Source: CAYRFQ01 sp964423615 (GTDB taxonomy: Bacteria > Planctomycetota > Planctomycetia > Gemmatales > Gemmataceae). Taken from it: DNA of 64,000 bases. A model generated the notes under the pieces. The model worked only from the letters and a program-made list of their open reading frames with translations. It was not told where the DNA came from and made no database searches. The stretch is taken from positions 54,998 to 118,997 of the forward strand of contig CAYRFQ010000017.1 of the NCBI GenBank assembly GCA_964423615.1, read 5' to 3'. Positions 15,726 to 24,298 of this stretch are shown in pieces. Positions within the stretch are counted from its first letter, which is position 1, and each line of letters starts with the position of its first letter. Position numbers and translations under genes: made by a program.

Positions 15726-17642
15726 ATGGAAGTCGTAATGTTCTTTGGGTTTGTCATTACCCTTGGGCTTTTGTTTGTCGCCTTCGGATTGCCCATCATT
15801 AACTTCATGCGAATGAACCAGATTCGAATGCTGGAAGAGAGGCTTCTTCTACTGGAAAAAGCATTCGGACGCCTGCGAAGAGAACTCCACGAAGGGACCT
15901 TTCCTTTGGGAGAGTCTGTCTCCCAAGACCTGCCCGACGAGGAACCGGCGCCGATCGAACCGGACTTTCTTGAAGAGCCAACGACCGAACCCATTCTAAT
16001 CGAGACGCAACCGATTCTGGAATCCGAACGGCGATATGCGCTGCGATCTTCGAGGGTTCGGGGATGGTATGAAGAAGCGGGAGATTGGGAAGCGTGGCTC
16101 GGACAAAAAGGGTTGGGCTGGGCGGCGGTGTTGTTGGTGTTGATCGGCGTTTCCTTCTTCTTGAAATACGCCTTCGACAACGACTGGATTGGACCGCAGG
16201 GACAAGTCTGCCTCGGTCTTGGGTTAGGTTTGGGTCTTTGTGTTGGTGGATATCGACGGCATCGTTCGGGAATGTGGCTCTTTGGTCAGATGCTCAGTAG
16301 TGCCGGGGTCATACTGCTGTATTTGTGTACGTTCGCCACTTTTGGTTTTTTCGAATTGTTGTCGCCAGGTGTTGGGAGCCTTTTCCTGGTGGCGTTGGTG
16401 GCTCTGACATTATTGCTTTCTGTCAGTTACGAAGCTCCCGTGATGGCCTGGATGGCGGTCGTTGGGGGGTTGTTAACTCCGTTGCTCATTCCGAGTGATT
16501 ACGATCAATATATTTCTCTGTTTTCGTACCTCCTAGTGATCAACCTGGGGATCGTGTGTCTGGTTCAGTTGCGTGCTTGGGGCGGTCTGACGACATTGGC
16601 GTATGTCGGCACGCAGGGCCTGTTTTTGTTGTGGGTCGGGCGATACTACCACCCCGAAAAGATGTGGTGGGTGTTGGGTTTTCAGGTGGCGTTGTATCTG
16701 GTTTACATCGGCAAGACTGTCGTGAGTCAGTTTTGGCAACAGCAACGAACCGGTCCCGAAGTCGTCGTGCAACAAGTACTCCTGGCGTGTTTTTTGGCTG
16801 GATCAGGGTACGGGCTTCTCAGGGTCGACTATGAGCCATGGATGGGTACGCTTGCTACGGTCATGGCCATCGTCTACACGCTCCTGACGTATTTCGCAAT
16901 GATTCGTATGCCGAAGTGGGGGGTGCTGTCGTTTGTCTACTTGGCCATTGGAGTGACATTCCTCGCGACGGTTTTTCCGTTACAAACGTCGTCGGTGTGG
17001 GTATGTGTCGGGTGGTCTGTACTCGGGTTGGCTCTGTGGTGGTTCGGTCTGAGGATCGACGCTCAGGCCTTGCGTGTGCTGGGTTTGGTGTTTCTGGGAT
17101 TGGGAGTGTTGCGGTTGTGGTTCGTCGATACTCGGTGGACAGGTCGGGAACTCGTTTGGCCGATCCTGAACGGTTATGCCGTGCCGGCTCTGGTCGTGGC
17201 CGGTTGTTTGTTGGTGGGAGCGGAACTATCTCGTCGCATGTTGAAAGCTCCACCGATTCTTCGTCGAGGGATTCAGGCGGTCCTCGGACTGGGCGGGGTC
17301 GTCCTGGTTTGGTTCCTTTTGACGTTCGAAATCCACCATTTCTTTGATTCTCGCTGGACCGCAGATCATTTCATTGCCCGCACGGCGGTATCGATCATGT
17401 GGGCCTTGTACGCCACAGGTGTTTTGGCGGTCGGTCTACGGTTGGCGAGCGAACCCTTGCGTTGGACGGCTCTTGGCTTTTTCGGCATGGCGCTTCTGAA
17501 AGTTGTTTTCGTCGACACGTCTCAACTGGCTGGTCTGTATCGCGTCGTCGTCTTCCTGGGTTTGGCCATGATGATGGCGATTGGGGCCTGGGGATATCAG
17601 AAACTATTTACTGTGGGTGCTGTTGGTGGAGGGAGAGAGTGA
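15726..17642 (+). CDS. DUF2339 family multi-pass membrane protein
   Basis: A 638-residue protein starting at ATG 15726 after GGAAAGGGG. A first membrane helix (residues 1-28) and a coiled-coil segment (MLEERLLLLEKAFGRLRREL) lead into an acidic linker. Then GWAAVLLVLIGVSFFLKYAF opens a long run of about 18 hydrophobic helices to the C-terminus. The N-terminal coiled coil followed by a W-G-A/G-x-x-L-x-x-G helix array is the DUF2339 pattern. These proteins are of unknown function. The stop codon overlaps the next start (TGATG), and the next gene is DUF3999-like, the usual partner of DUF2339. Confidence 0.88.
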   Translation: MEVVMFFGFVITLGLLFVAFGLPIINFMRMNQIRMLEERLLLLEKAFGRLRRELHEGTFPLGESVSQDLPDEEPAPIEPDFLEEPTTEPILIETQPILESERRYALRSSRVRGWYEEAGDWEAWLGQKGLGWAAVLLVLIGVSFFLKYAFDNDWIGPQGQVCLGLGLGLGLCVGGYRRHRSGMWLFGQMLSSAGVILLYLCTFATFGFFELLSPGVGSLFLVALVALTLLLSVSYEAPVMAWMAVVGGLLTPLLIPSDYDQYISLFSYLLVINLGIVCLVQLRAWGGLTTLAYVGTQGLFLLWVGRYYHPEKMWWVLGFQVALYLVYIGKTVVSQFWQQQRTGPEVVVQQVLLACFLAGSGYGLLRVDYEPWMGTLATVMAIVYTLLTYFAMIRMPKWGVLSFVYLAIGVTFLATVFPLQTSSVWVCVGWSVLGLALWWFGLRIDAQALRVLGLVFLGLGVLRLWFVDTRWTGRELVWPILNGYAVPALVVAGCLLVGAELSRRMLKAPPILRRGIQAVLGLGGVVLVWFLLTFEIHHFFDSRWTADHFIARTAVSIMWALYATGVLAVGLRLASEPLRWTALGFFGMALLKVVFVDTSQLAGLYRVVVFLGLAMMMAIGAWGYQKLFTVGAVGGGRE

Positions 17643-19012
17643 TGACATTTCCAAGGATCGTCTTCGTAGGCGTTAGTCTGTTGTGCTTGATTCCAAACAT
17701 CTCTGTCTCTCAAGAGAAGTCGGACGCAGGTTCCGAGGAGTCACTGCGTCACTGGAAGTACTTCCACACCATCACTGCGGGAGCCGACGCCCAAGGTAAG
17801 TATCACTCTTTCTTTTTGCCTCCGGCGGTCTTCGGACCGGCTCGAAGTAACCTATCGGACCTTCGGCTCTACGATGCCGGTGGCAAGGAAGTTCCGTATG
17901 CCTTGCGTGTTCTGGAACCGGTAACCCAACGCGAGCCGATCTCGGCCAAAGTCTACGACCAGGTGACCAAATCCGATGGGTCGGCGACGATGAGTTTGGA
18001 CCTGGGTAAGGAAAGGGGCGAGCATAATCAGATTCAGGTTGACCTTGCCGGAGTCAATTATCGGCGGCCATTCCAGTTGGAGGGGAGTAATAAGGAGGGC
18101 TCCTGGAGGACGGTCTTGGCAAACAAATATCTGATTGACTACCAGTATGATGATCAGAGAATGCACCTCAACCGATTCCAATATCCGAACAGTCGGTTTC
18201 GATACCTTCGTCTGACTGTCTCTTTGGACCCTTCGGAAGACGACCAGAAGAAGCAAGCCAAAAATGCGAAACTGATCCGCAAGGTGAAGGTGTTTCGGTT
18301 CGTTGACGTCCCCGGTCAACGACTCACTCACACCGCCGTGTTGGATGTCCGCCAAGCCGTTCCCACCGGTCGTGGTCCTGGTTCGGCGTGGTACATCACG
18401 TTCGATGGCAACAAACCGCCCGTCGAGAAGCTACTGTTCTACACATCCAGCATCGACTTCGTTCGTCCTTACCGACTGGAAGGAGTTACTGGCAGCGGTA
18501 AGTCGCAGACACTGGTATCGGGGGAGTGGCGGCGTGGAGAAAGTAGCGATCTCCCGCTCGTGATTCGTGTTCCGGAGGGTTCTTATCGGAAGTATCGCCT
18601 GGTCGTGACTGACCAGAGAAATACTCCCTTGGAACTCGACCGAGCTACATACACGATGTGGGCTCGTCAAATCATTTTCGAATTACCTAACGAAGTGAAG
18701 CTGCCCCTGCGTTTGTATTACGGCAACCCAAATGCCAATCCTCCAGGGTATGATTTTGCGGCTCGCTTGCCCAAAGAACTCCCTGAGCAACCTGCCCGAG
18801 TGTCGGTGGATTTTCGGGAAGAAAACCCGATCTACCAACCCGAACCCGAAGCCTGGACGGAGCGTTACTCTTGGTTGATCTATCTTGTGTTGGGGGTCGT
18901 GAATCTGGTGCTGTTCGGAATTGTAGTCTCACTCGGGAAGTTGGCCATCAGCCGCCACGACGCGGCAAAGAATCCAGAGACACAATCCGAAGAGAGTTCG
19001 ACCCCTGTTTGA
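17642..19012 (+). CDS. DUF3999-like secreted, C-terminally anchored protein
   Basis: A 456-residue protein whose ATG overlaps the DUF2339 stop by one base, indicating coupled translation. A signal peptide (residues 1-22, ending NISVSQ) is followed by beta-rich repeats: HTITAGADAQGKYHSFFLPP, LSDLRLYDAGGKEVPYAL and two similar later segments of the galactose-binding type (VEKLLFYTSSIDFVRPYRLE). A single C-terminal transmembrane helix (WLIYLVLGVVNLVLFGIVV) leaves a short cytoplasmic tail. This is the topology of DUF3999 proteins. With DUF2339 it probably forms one envelope complex; its activity is unknown. Confidence 0.85.
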   Translation: MTFPRIVFVGVSLLCLIPNISVSQEKSDAGSEESLRHWKYFHTITAGADAQGKYHSFFLPPAVFGPARSNLSDLRLYDAGGKEVPYALRVLEPVTQREPISAKVYDQVTKSDGSATMSLDLGKERGEHNQIQVDLAGVNYRRPFQLEGSNKEGSWRTVLANKYLIDYQYDDQRMHLNRFQYPNSRFRYLRLTVSLDPSEDDQKKQAKNAKLIRKVKVFRFVDVPGQRLTHTAVLDVRQAVPTGRGPGSAWYITFDGNKPPVEKLLFYTSSIDFVRPYRLEGVTGSGKSQTLVSGEWRRGESSDLPLVIRVPEGSYRKYRLVVTDQRNTPLELDRATYTMWARQIIFELPNEVKLPLRLYYGNPNANPPGYDFAARLPKELPEQPARVSVDFREENPIYQPEPEAWTERYSWLIYLVLGVVNLVLFGIVVSLGKLAISRHDAAKNPETQSEESSTPV

Positions 19013-19048
19013 GTCGTTTCCAGCCACCGATTCTTGGAGTAGTGGTGC

Positions 19049-19786
19049 TCAAGGTTGTTCTCGGAATAATTCGACGACCCAACACCCACGGACATGAGGT
19101 TTTCCATTGCGACAGTGGTCGAGAATGTCCGCGTCGTTACAGCCAGCTTCTTCGAGGGCGTCGGCCAAAATGGGGATGAGTTCGAATCGGCGCTCTTGGT
19201 CGATGGTCTGTGTCATTTTCACAACTGTTCCGTTGTTCGATTGTGCCCAGCGTTGGACGTTTGTTTTCGATCGATACGCGTTCCCCTTTTTCCAAAGCGG
19301 GTGGAAAGGATTTCCAAAGACGTCTCGAATGATGTCAGACTGTATGCGGGCTTCGTTACGAAAGGCGACTTGATAGAGTCCGTTTCTCTCGTCCCGAAAC
19401 CTTGCCTGTCTTTGAGCCATTGAACCGACTTGCTCGCGTAACCTTCCCAACGTTAACGCGACATGTGTTCCACAAGCCATGGAGACAGTTTTTGCTGCCT
19501 CTACGGGCAGCGATTCGATGAACTTGCTCCTGTCGGGAATGTCCTTCATCCGGGCCATTTCGAGCCGTTGTTCGACCATTCGCAAGCCTTGGGCGAGCGA
19601 CTGCGACCGAGTGATTTCGGCTACACGTTGCCAACTGGCAAGCATCACGAATCCAATCTGCGGAAACCGAGCCATCGCTTCCCAACAATTAAGCCCCTTC
19701 CAGTGCCTGTCCTCGAGCAGTTTCTCACAAAGGTAGTGCAGAAGGACGCGAGGAGAGTCACACGTTTTCCATTTCGATTCGTTCAT
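19049..19786 (-). CDS. Gemmata-type hypothetical protein with 'HCR...HVRGCWVVE' tail (copy 1)
   Basis: A 245-residue soluble protein. The N-terminus (WKTCDSPRVLLHYL) matches the 'W..C.dP..LL.yL' opening of a large family I recognise from Gemmata-like genomes. The C-terminal block has RIQSDIIRDVFGNPFHP, then LIPILADALEEAGCNDADIL, then DHCRNGKPHVRGCWVVELF, the family hallmark. The usual CCRRIW-like cysteine segment after the N-terminus is replaced here by IGFVMLASWQR. No enzymatic function is known for the family. It lies 42 bases downstream of a paralogue on the same strand. Confidence 0.8.
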   Translation of the reverse strand: MNESKWKTCDSPRVLLHYLCEKLLEDRHWKGLNCWEAMARFPQIGFVMLASWQRVAEITRSQSLAQGLRMVEQRLEMARMKDIPDRSKFIESLPVEAAKTVSMACGTHVALTLGRLREQVGSMAQRQARFRDERNGLYQVAFRNEARIQSDIIRDVFGNPFHPLWKKGNAYRSKTNVQRWAQSNNGTVVKMTQTIDQERRFELIPILADALEEAGCNDADILDHCRNGKPHVRGCWVVELFREQP

Positions 19787-19828
19787 GGCTATTCGGTGTT
19801 TCGAAGGGTGAGTTCTTCCGTCGCTCTG

Positions 19829-20629
19829 TCAAACGCTCTCGTGGTTTTCTTCGACGTAATTCATGGCGGTATTTTGCAACAGCTGCATGACCCAGCAGCC
19901 GCGAACATGGATTTTCCCGTTTCGGCAGTGGGCGAGAACGTCGGCATCCTCGCAGCCAGCTTCTTCGAGGGCGTCGGCCAAAATGGGAATTTGATCGTAG
20001 TGATGCTCGTCTTCCATTGCGGCAACCAACTTTCGTGCGGTCCCGTCGTTGCGGTTGAGCCAATGCTCAACCTCCTCACGTCTTTCGTTTTTGATTTCCT
20101 GTGTTGGGGAAAATGGATTGCCGAACACATCGCGGATGATGTCGCTTTGGACTCGGGCGGTGGTGATGAGTTCGGCCTGGAAGGTGGTCTCTTTTTCTGA
20201 CTTGTTCTCGATTCGGGCTTTTGCCTGACAAGCTGAGGCTTCTCGCAGCATGCCGAGCCCCGCAGCGGAACAACTCGTCAACGCACTTGCGATGGCTGAA
20301 ACGGCCCGGCCTCTTCCTCCATTGAGCTGATTTATGACTTTCCGCCGTTCAACGATGTTTGTTGGTAGTGGCGTCTCGAGGTATTGTTCGGCCAAATCCA
20401 ACGATCTCTGAACCCGGCGCGACGGTGACGGTCCAGCCAGTTGTTCACAACACGCCAGGATAACCCAGCGCATCTTCAATGAGATGGTTTCTGCCCCTCC
20501 CATCCCAAACCAGACAGCCCAACGCTCGAGTTCGCTCGTTCGGGTACGCAAGTAGCGGAGGAGGTGGCGTGGCGATTCGCACGTCTCCCACGACATCTCG
20601 TCGAGACCATTTGCGATAGTTAGTCCCAT
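19829..20629 (-). CDS. Gemmata-type hypothetical protein with 'HCR...HVRGCWVVE' tail (copy 2)
   Basis: A 266-residue paralogue of the next gene. ATG 20629 has AAGGGA about 9 bases upstream; an internal ATG at 20596 (MSWETCESPRHLLRYL) fits the family start better and is an alternative. It shares the 'RVQSDIIRDVFGNPFSP', 'IPILADALEEAGCEDADVL' and 'AHCRNGKIHVRGCWVMQLL' blocks. A middle segment retains a cysteine pair (VILACCEQLAG), closer to the family norm than copy 1. The two genes form an operon produced by tandem duplication. No function is known. Confidence 0.8.
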   Translation of the reverse strand: MGLTIANGLDEMSWETCESPRHLLRYLRTRTSELERWAVWFGMGGAETISLKMRWVILACCEQLAGPSPSRRVQRSLDLAEQYLETPLPTNIVERRKVINQLNGGRGRAVSAIASALTSCSAAGLGMLREASACQAKARIENKSEKETTFQAELITTARVQSDIIRDVFGNPFSPTQEIKNERREEVEHWLNRNDGTARKLVAAMEDEHHYDQIPILADALEEAGCEDADVLAHCRNGKIHVRGCWVMQLLQNTAMNYVEENHESV

Positions 20630-20734
20630 GATGTGCGTCCCTTATCAGAACGTCGGCAAAGGTTGTGAGCCCTGGTAGAAGTGACAGTGGGATACCGACG
20701 AGGGTTCGTGGAGATTCCGAAATGCCGGAATCGA

Positions 20735-21367
20735 TCAAGGCACTGTGACGCCGCGAAGGTGGAATGCAGAGTTGAGTGTCTTCACGGTCATTTTGTTGTC
20801 CTCGCGTACGACTATAGAAATGCCGCAGTTCTCAAGTGAAATGCGCCGAGCTTGCGAGATCGGCAGTCCAATCGTACTTGCCAAGTACGTTCGGTTCACG
20901 ACATGATGTGCGACAACGAGGATGCACAGACCGGGGTGCTTGTCGAAGAGTTCGTTGATGGCCACAGACACACGGTCGTAAACCTCGGCGAAATTCTCCC
21001 CGCCGCCATAGCCGTTTTTGGCCGGATTACGCATGAAGGCGTGATAAGCATCGGGCTCAGTTTCGCGGATTTCTTCCCACGATTTTCCTTCCCAATCTCC
21101 GACGTTGCACTCGATCAAAGCCTCCAGCGGGACCGGCTTGAGGTTGTGTGGTTCGGCGATGATGGCTGCCGTTTGGATGGCTCGTTGGAGCGGACTGGTG
21201 TAGCAAGCGTGGATGGTTTCGATCGCCAAGTAGTCTCGGGTGACGGTCGCTTGGCGAACGCCGATTCCGTCGAGAGGAGGATTGTGGTTGAGCCCTTGGA
21301 GCTTCGCGGGCTTGGCGAGGTTCGACGCAGTAGCTCCGTGACGGAGAAGTAACAGAGTGGTTTTCAT
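20735..21367 (-). CDS. Histidine phosphatase family protein (phosphoglycerate-mutase-like)
   Basis: A 210-residue protein of histidine phosphatase clan 1. The catalytic histidine is in LLLRHGATASN (residue 10). CYTSPLQRAIQTA supplies the second arginine, LIECNVGDWEGKSWEE the acid/base glutamate, and LVVAHHVVNRT the second histidine. The set fits CobC/GpmB-type broad phosphatases. The start codon overlaps the stop of the upstream 113-residue gene by four bases (ATGA), so it is the last gene of a pdxA operon. The substrate cannot be read from the sequence; a link to vitamin B6 phosphate metabolism is only positional. Confidence 0.9.
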   Translation of the reverse strand: MKTTLLLLRHGATASNLAKPAKLQGLNHNPPLDGIGVRQATVTRDYLAIETIHACYTSPLQRAIQTAAIIAEPHNLKPVPLEALIECNVGDWEGKSWEEIRETEPDAYHAFMRNPAKNGYGGGENFAEVYDRVSVAINELFDKHPGLCILVVAHHVVNRTYLASTIGLPISQARRISLENCGISIVVREDNKMTVKTLNSAFHLRGVTVP

Positions 21368-21705
21368 TCTCTAGGTTCGCAGCCTTTTCCCTTGGCGTTT
21401 CGATTCGGGAGAACGGTGACGTCCCGATAAACTTCGTTATTGTCGAGATAGGCGGTCACTTTGGTGTGGGTAGTGATGTCCATGCGCCGCAGGTACCGAA
21501 CGATCCGATTGAGCCAGTAGTCGAGTGTCTCGTCTCCAAAGATCGCGAAGTGGACATCCCAACCGCTCAAACCTGAACCGCCCCCGACGCACTCACCGGC
21601 TTCGCCGAGCATGTCTTCGATATCGTCTTCGATCCAATCTCGTCCCCCGACTCCGCCGCGACTTCCGTCGAGCGGAGTCTTGCTGTGGATACAGATCTCG
21701 CCCAT
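21364..21705 (-). CDS. Conserved-looking hypothetical protein between pdxA and a phosphatase, 113 aa
   Basis: Unrecognised small protein. It starts 2 bases after the pdxA stop and overlaps the phosphatase start by four bases, so expression is coupled to both. Residues 1-45 are acidic and glycine-rich (SRGGVGGRDWIEDDIEDML, GECVGGGSGLSGWD). The second half is a compact alpha/beta-like stretch (VHFAIFGDETLDYWLNRIV, KVTAYLDNNEVYRDVTVLP). Tight packing on both sides supports a real gene; the function is unknown. Confidence 0.75.
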   Translation of the reverse strand: MGEICIHSKTPLDGSRGGVGGRDWIEDDIEDMLGEAGECVGGGSGLSGWDVHFAIFGDETLDYWLNRIVRYLRRMDITTHTKVTAYLDNNEVYRDVTVLPNRNAKGKGCEPRE

Positions 21706-21707
21706 AA

Positions 21708-22736
21708 CTACCTCGTGACACAGACCTCCAGTGGTTTTCTGCGAGTCAACAACGCGGCGACCCTCGTGGCTTCGATCAAACTGGCCGGATCGGCGATCCC
21801 TTTCCCGGCGATGTCGTAGGCCGTACCGTGAGCGACGCTGGTTCGGACGATCGGAAGTCCGACACTGATGTTAACCGCGTCAAAACCTCCGAGCAACTTC
21901 ATTGGAATGTGCCCCTGGTCGTGATACATGCACACGATGCCGTCGAAGTCGCCTCGAACGGCGCGTTGGAACAGTGTGTCCGAAGGCAACGGTCCGGTGA
22001 CGTCGATGTCTACGCGACGAGCCGATTCGACAGCGGGACTGATTATCGTTTGTTCTTCGTTGCCGAACAATCCCCCATCGCTCGCGTGCGGGTTCAAGGC
22101 TGCCACGGCGATCCTTGGGGGTCCATCCGACAATCGATTGCAGATGGAATGGACCAGTTGGATTTTCTCTTCCACGCTTTGAGTCGATATCTGAGCGAAG
22201 ACATCTCGCAAGGCACAATGTAAGGTGACGTGGACGACGGCCAGGCCTTGCGGAATGGTAGCGTTGCGAGCGTAGAGCATCATGCCGAAGTTTGCGGTTC
22301 CGGTGCGTTCGGCAAGGATTTCGGTGTGGCCAGGGTGTTTTACGCCTGCCAAGCGGAATCCTTCCTTGTGAAGTGGTGCCGTGACGATGCCGTCGGCTTG
22401 TTGGTCGAGAGTTTCGTCGATCGCTCGGCAAAGAAAATCGTAAGCGGCTTGGCCCGCTTCGGCAGTGATTGTGGCGGGCTTCACGCGAGTAAGCTCTACG
22501 TCACTCGCAGCAATGATTGGGATGAGTTCGGGTGTCGGTTCGACTTCGTGGAGCGTGTCGACCACGGCCACATGGGCGAAGTTGTTGGCGAATTCCAAGC
22601 CTCGGCGCATCCACTGAGGATCGCCAACGACAACGGGTCGACACAGTCGAATGAGTTGGGGCCATCCCTTGGCGATGATCTCCGGTCCCACTCCAGCCAC
22701 GTCGCCCATCGTTAACAACAATATCGGTCGGTTCAT
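21708..22736 (-). CDS. pdxA: 4-hydroxythreonine-4-phosphate dehydrogenase
   Basis: A 342-residue NAD-dependent enzyme of pyridoxal-5'-phosphate biosynthesis that oxidises 4-phosphohydroxy-L-threonine. It begins LLLTMGDVAGVGPEIIAK, the family opening. Metal and substrate residues are visible in VTAPLHKEGF, KHPGHTEILAERTG, VAALNPHASDGGLFGNEE (metal His), GPLPSDTLF, CMYHDQGHIPMKLL (metal His) and VGLPIVRTSVAHGTAYDIAG. The length is normal. It is the first gene of an operon with the 113-residue protein and the histidine phosphatase. Confidence 0.96.
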   Translation of the reverse strand: MNRPILLLTMGDVAGVGPEIIAKGWPQLIRLCRPVVVGDPQWMRRGLEFANNFAHVAVVDTLHEVEPTPELIPIIAASDVELTRVKPATITAEAGQAAYDFLCRAIDETLDQQADGIVTAPLHKEGFRLAGVKHPGHTEILAERTGTANFGMMLYARNATIPQGLAVVHVTLHCALRDVFAQISTQSVEEKIQLVHSICNRLSDGPPRIAVAALNPHASDGGLFGNEEQTIISPAVESARRVDIDVTGPLPSDTLFQRAVRGDFDGIVCMYHDQGHIPMKLLGGFDAVNISVGLPIVRTSVAHGTAYDIAGKGIADPASLIEATRVAALLTRRKPLEVCVTR

Positions 22737-22852
22737 CGAGTCCTGTATCCTCTGAGTGCCTCTCGGCAGTGACTAATTCGCGAATGATCTTCTGTATACA
22801 TATTATTCGCAGGAAGAGGAATACGACCACCCAGGATGCGCGTGGTTATCAA

Positions 22853-23932
22853 TCATTGAGCCGACACGACGCGAAGAGTGATGGTGACGAAATCTTGGTC
22901 TTCGATATTGTCCGGAGAACCGAACCAGAACGTCAGCTCCGTTTCTCCTCGCTTTTTCCCGTGCACCAAGATTTCTCGAGGGGTTAAAAGGGTGTACACT
23001 GCGACTTCGGCATTGCCGAGTTGTACACGAAGTGGAGCTTCTGGCAACCGTAAAAGTGCTGTTCGCCTGAGAGCAATCTTCAAGACTCTCGTCTTGTGCA
23101 AGGGTTTCACTACTCTTCGAGAGAGCACCTTCCAGATGACCTCGGCATACTTGTCGAGCGTCAAGTAGTTCCGGAGCCCATACCCATTTTCTTTCAATGC
23201 TTTCTTGGAGTAGTCGTTTCGAGTTGCCTTCGGGGCGCTGGGATGAACGCCATCTCTCGAAATCAAAGTCGGAACGTCATAGCCCTTGTATTTGGCGAAT
23301 TGCTTCAACTGTCCGTTCCAGTCTTTCGGACGACGGGTGAGAATTTCTTTGTGGAAGTCGATGAGCGGGACCTTCTTCGCCTTGGCGATGTGCCGAATCG
23401 CCTGAGCATATTTCGCTGCCTTTTCTTCGCGTCCGCTTCGTGGTGGGATCGTCGTCAAAATCACAACCGTTCCGTTGTCTAAACATTTCTGGACAACTTC
23501 GCTCAACTTGGTTTTGTAAGTTTCGAACTTGACCCGTTGCAAATCATTCGTGCCGAACAGGATCACGGCGACTTCGGGGTTTAGCTTCTTGAGCCAGCGG
23601 TCCACATTTTTGTGAGCCCAGGTAACGACCTGGCCACTTTGCGAACCGTACTTGGGACCCCGCCACGTTCGCCAACATTCCGGCGCTTGGTAGGCTTGGA
23701 CGACCATACGATTCCATGTCGTCCAGTTCTTGACTTCTTGTTGCAAGGGCGTCCAGTAAGCCAACGTTACTGTGATCGAATCGCCGAAATGGGCGATCGT
23801 GCCCGATTTGCCGCTGAACCTGGCGTGGACTTTCTGCATCGGCTTGACCCAATAATCGTCGGCGTGGGCCATACCGAAAGCCAACACGGCAGTGGTGAGA
23901 GTGAGGAGATAACGAGTGATCCACCCCGACAT
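22853..23932 (-). CDS. Secreted SGNH/GDSL hydrolase fused to a secretin/pilus N-terminal-type domain
   Basis: A 359-residue protein with a signal peptide (residues 1-24, cleavage after MAHA). The SGNH esterase domain has block I HFGDSITVTLAYW (Ser nucleophile), block III ILFGTNDLQRVK and block V DGVHPSAPKATRND (Asp and His). After residue about 285 a separate beta domain begins: ALLRLPEAPLRVQLGNAEVA, then PREILVHGKKRGETELTFWF. This matches the pattern of the pilus-formation/secretin N-terminal domain (hydrophobic strand, 'v.Gd..ia', 'llitgk..G.t.l.vw'). The substrate is probably an ester on a cell-surface or extracellular polysaccharide. The domain combination is uncommon. Confidence 0.85.
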   Translation of the reverse strand: MSGWITRYLLTLTTAVLAFGMAHADDYWVKPMQKVHARFSGKSGTIAHFGDSITVTLAYWTPLQQEVKNWTTWNRMVVQAYQAPECWRTWRGPKYGSQSGQVVTWAHKNVDRWLKKLNPEVAVILFGTNDLQRVKFETYKTKLSEVVQKCLDNGTVVILTTIPPRSGREEKAAKYAQAIRHIAKAKKVPLIDFHKEILTRRPKDWNGQLKQFAKYKGYDVPTLISRDGVHPSAPKATRNDYSKKALKENGYGLRNYLTLDKYAEVIWKVLSRRVVKPLHKTRVLKIALRRTALLRLPEAPLRVQLGNAEVAVYTLLTPREILVHGKKRGETELTFWFGSPDNIEDQDFVTITLRVVSAQ

Positions 23933-24003
23933 GTTCGAACTCCTTTCAAGGTGCGAGCCGATTGTATGTGGGGTTTCAGCAGCGTTGGAGCCCCACGTTT
24001 GAC

Positions 24004-24278
24004 GCTTGGGCGTCTTTCAGGAAGCAGGTTCTGCTCCGTTGACGGTTCCGAACAGCTCTTTCCAACCGCTAACTTTGGCAAGTTTGCGTGCAAGTTCTTG
24101 GAGTTTATCGAGATTTTTGATGGCCTCTAGTTTCGCCTCATCGGAATTGTCGAGGGGACCAAACCGCTCTTCTCCAAAGATGCGTAGCATATTTCTTGTC
24201 GCCTCTTCTCTTCCGATTTCCTTTCCTTCGTCGAGAATCATCATGTATGTTTCGGATTCTTTCATGTGTTTTGCAACT
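24004..24278 (-). repeat. Second copy of the Rpn tail, with flanking sequence repeated at the gap edge
   Basis: Bases 24004-24054 recur at 24285-24335, immediately before the N-run. Bases 24225-24278 recur at 24559-24614, inside the full-length gene. This is the pattern left by a tandem duplication of the gene's 3' end that the assembler could not close. Confidence 0.8.
24017..24265 (-). CDS. Stand-alone C-terminal tail of the second Rpn gene, possible antitoxin
   Basis: An 82-residue frame starting MKESETYMMILDEGKEIG, preceded by AAGGAG with an 11-base spacer. The same start and the same AAGGAG occur inside the full-length Rpn gene upstream (ATG at 24596-24594), so this is a copy of its 3' end. 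It has only one GKEIGREE unit before a helical domain (ATRNMLRIFGEERFGPLDN, KLQELARKLAKVSGWKELF). It mirrors the arrangement at 7433-7858. The role as an inhibitor is inferred from what is known of RpnS. An assembly artefact at the gap is the main alternative. Confidence 0.6.
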   Translation of the reverse strand: MKESETYMMILDEGKEIGREEATRNMLRIFGEERFGPLDNSDEAKLEAIKNLDKLQELARKLAKVSGWKELFGTVNGAEPAS

Positions 24279-24298
24279 CCTTGACGCTTGGGCGTCTT

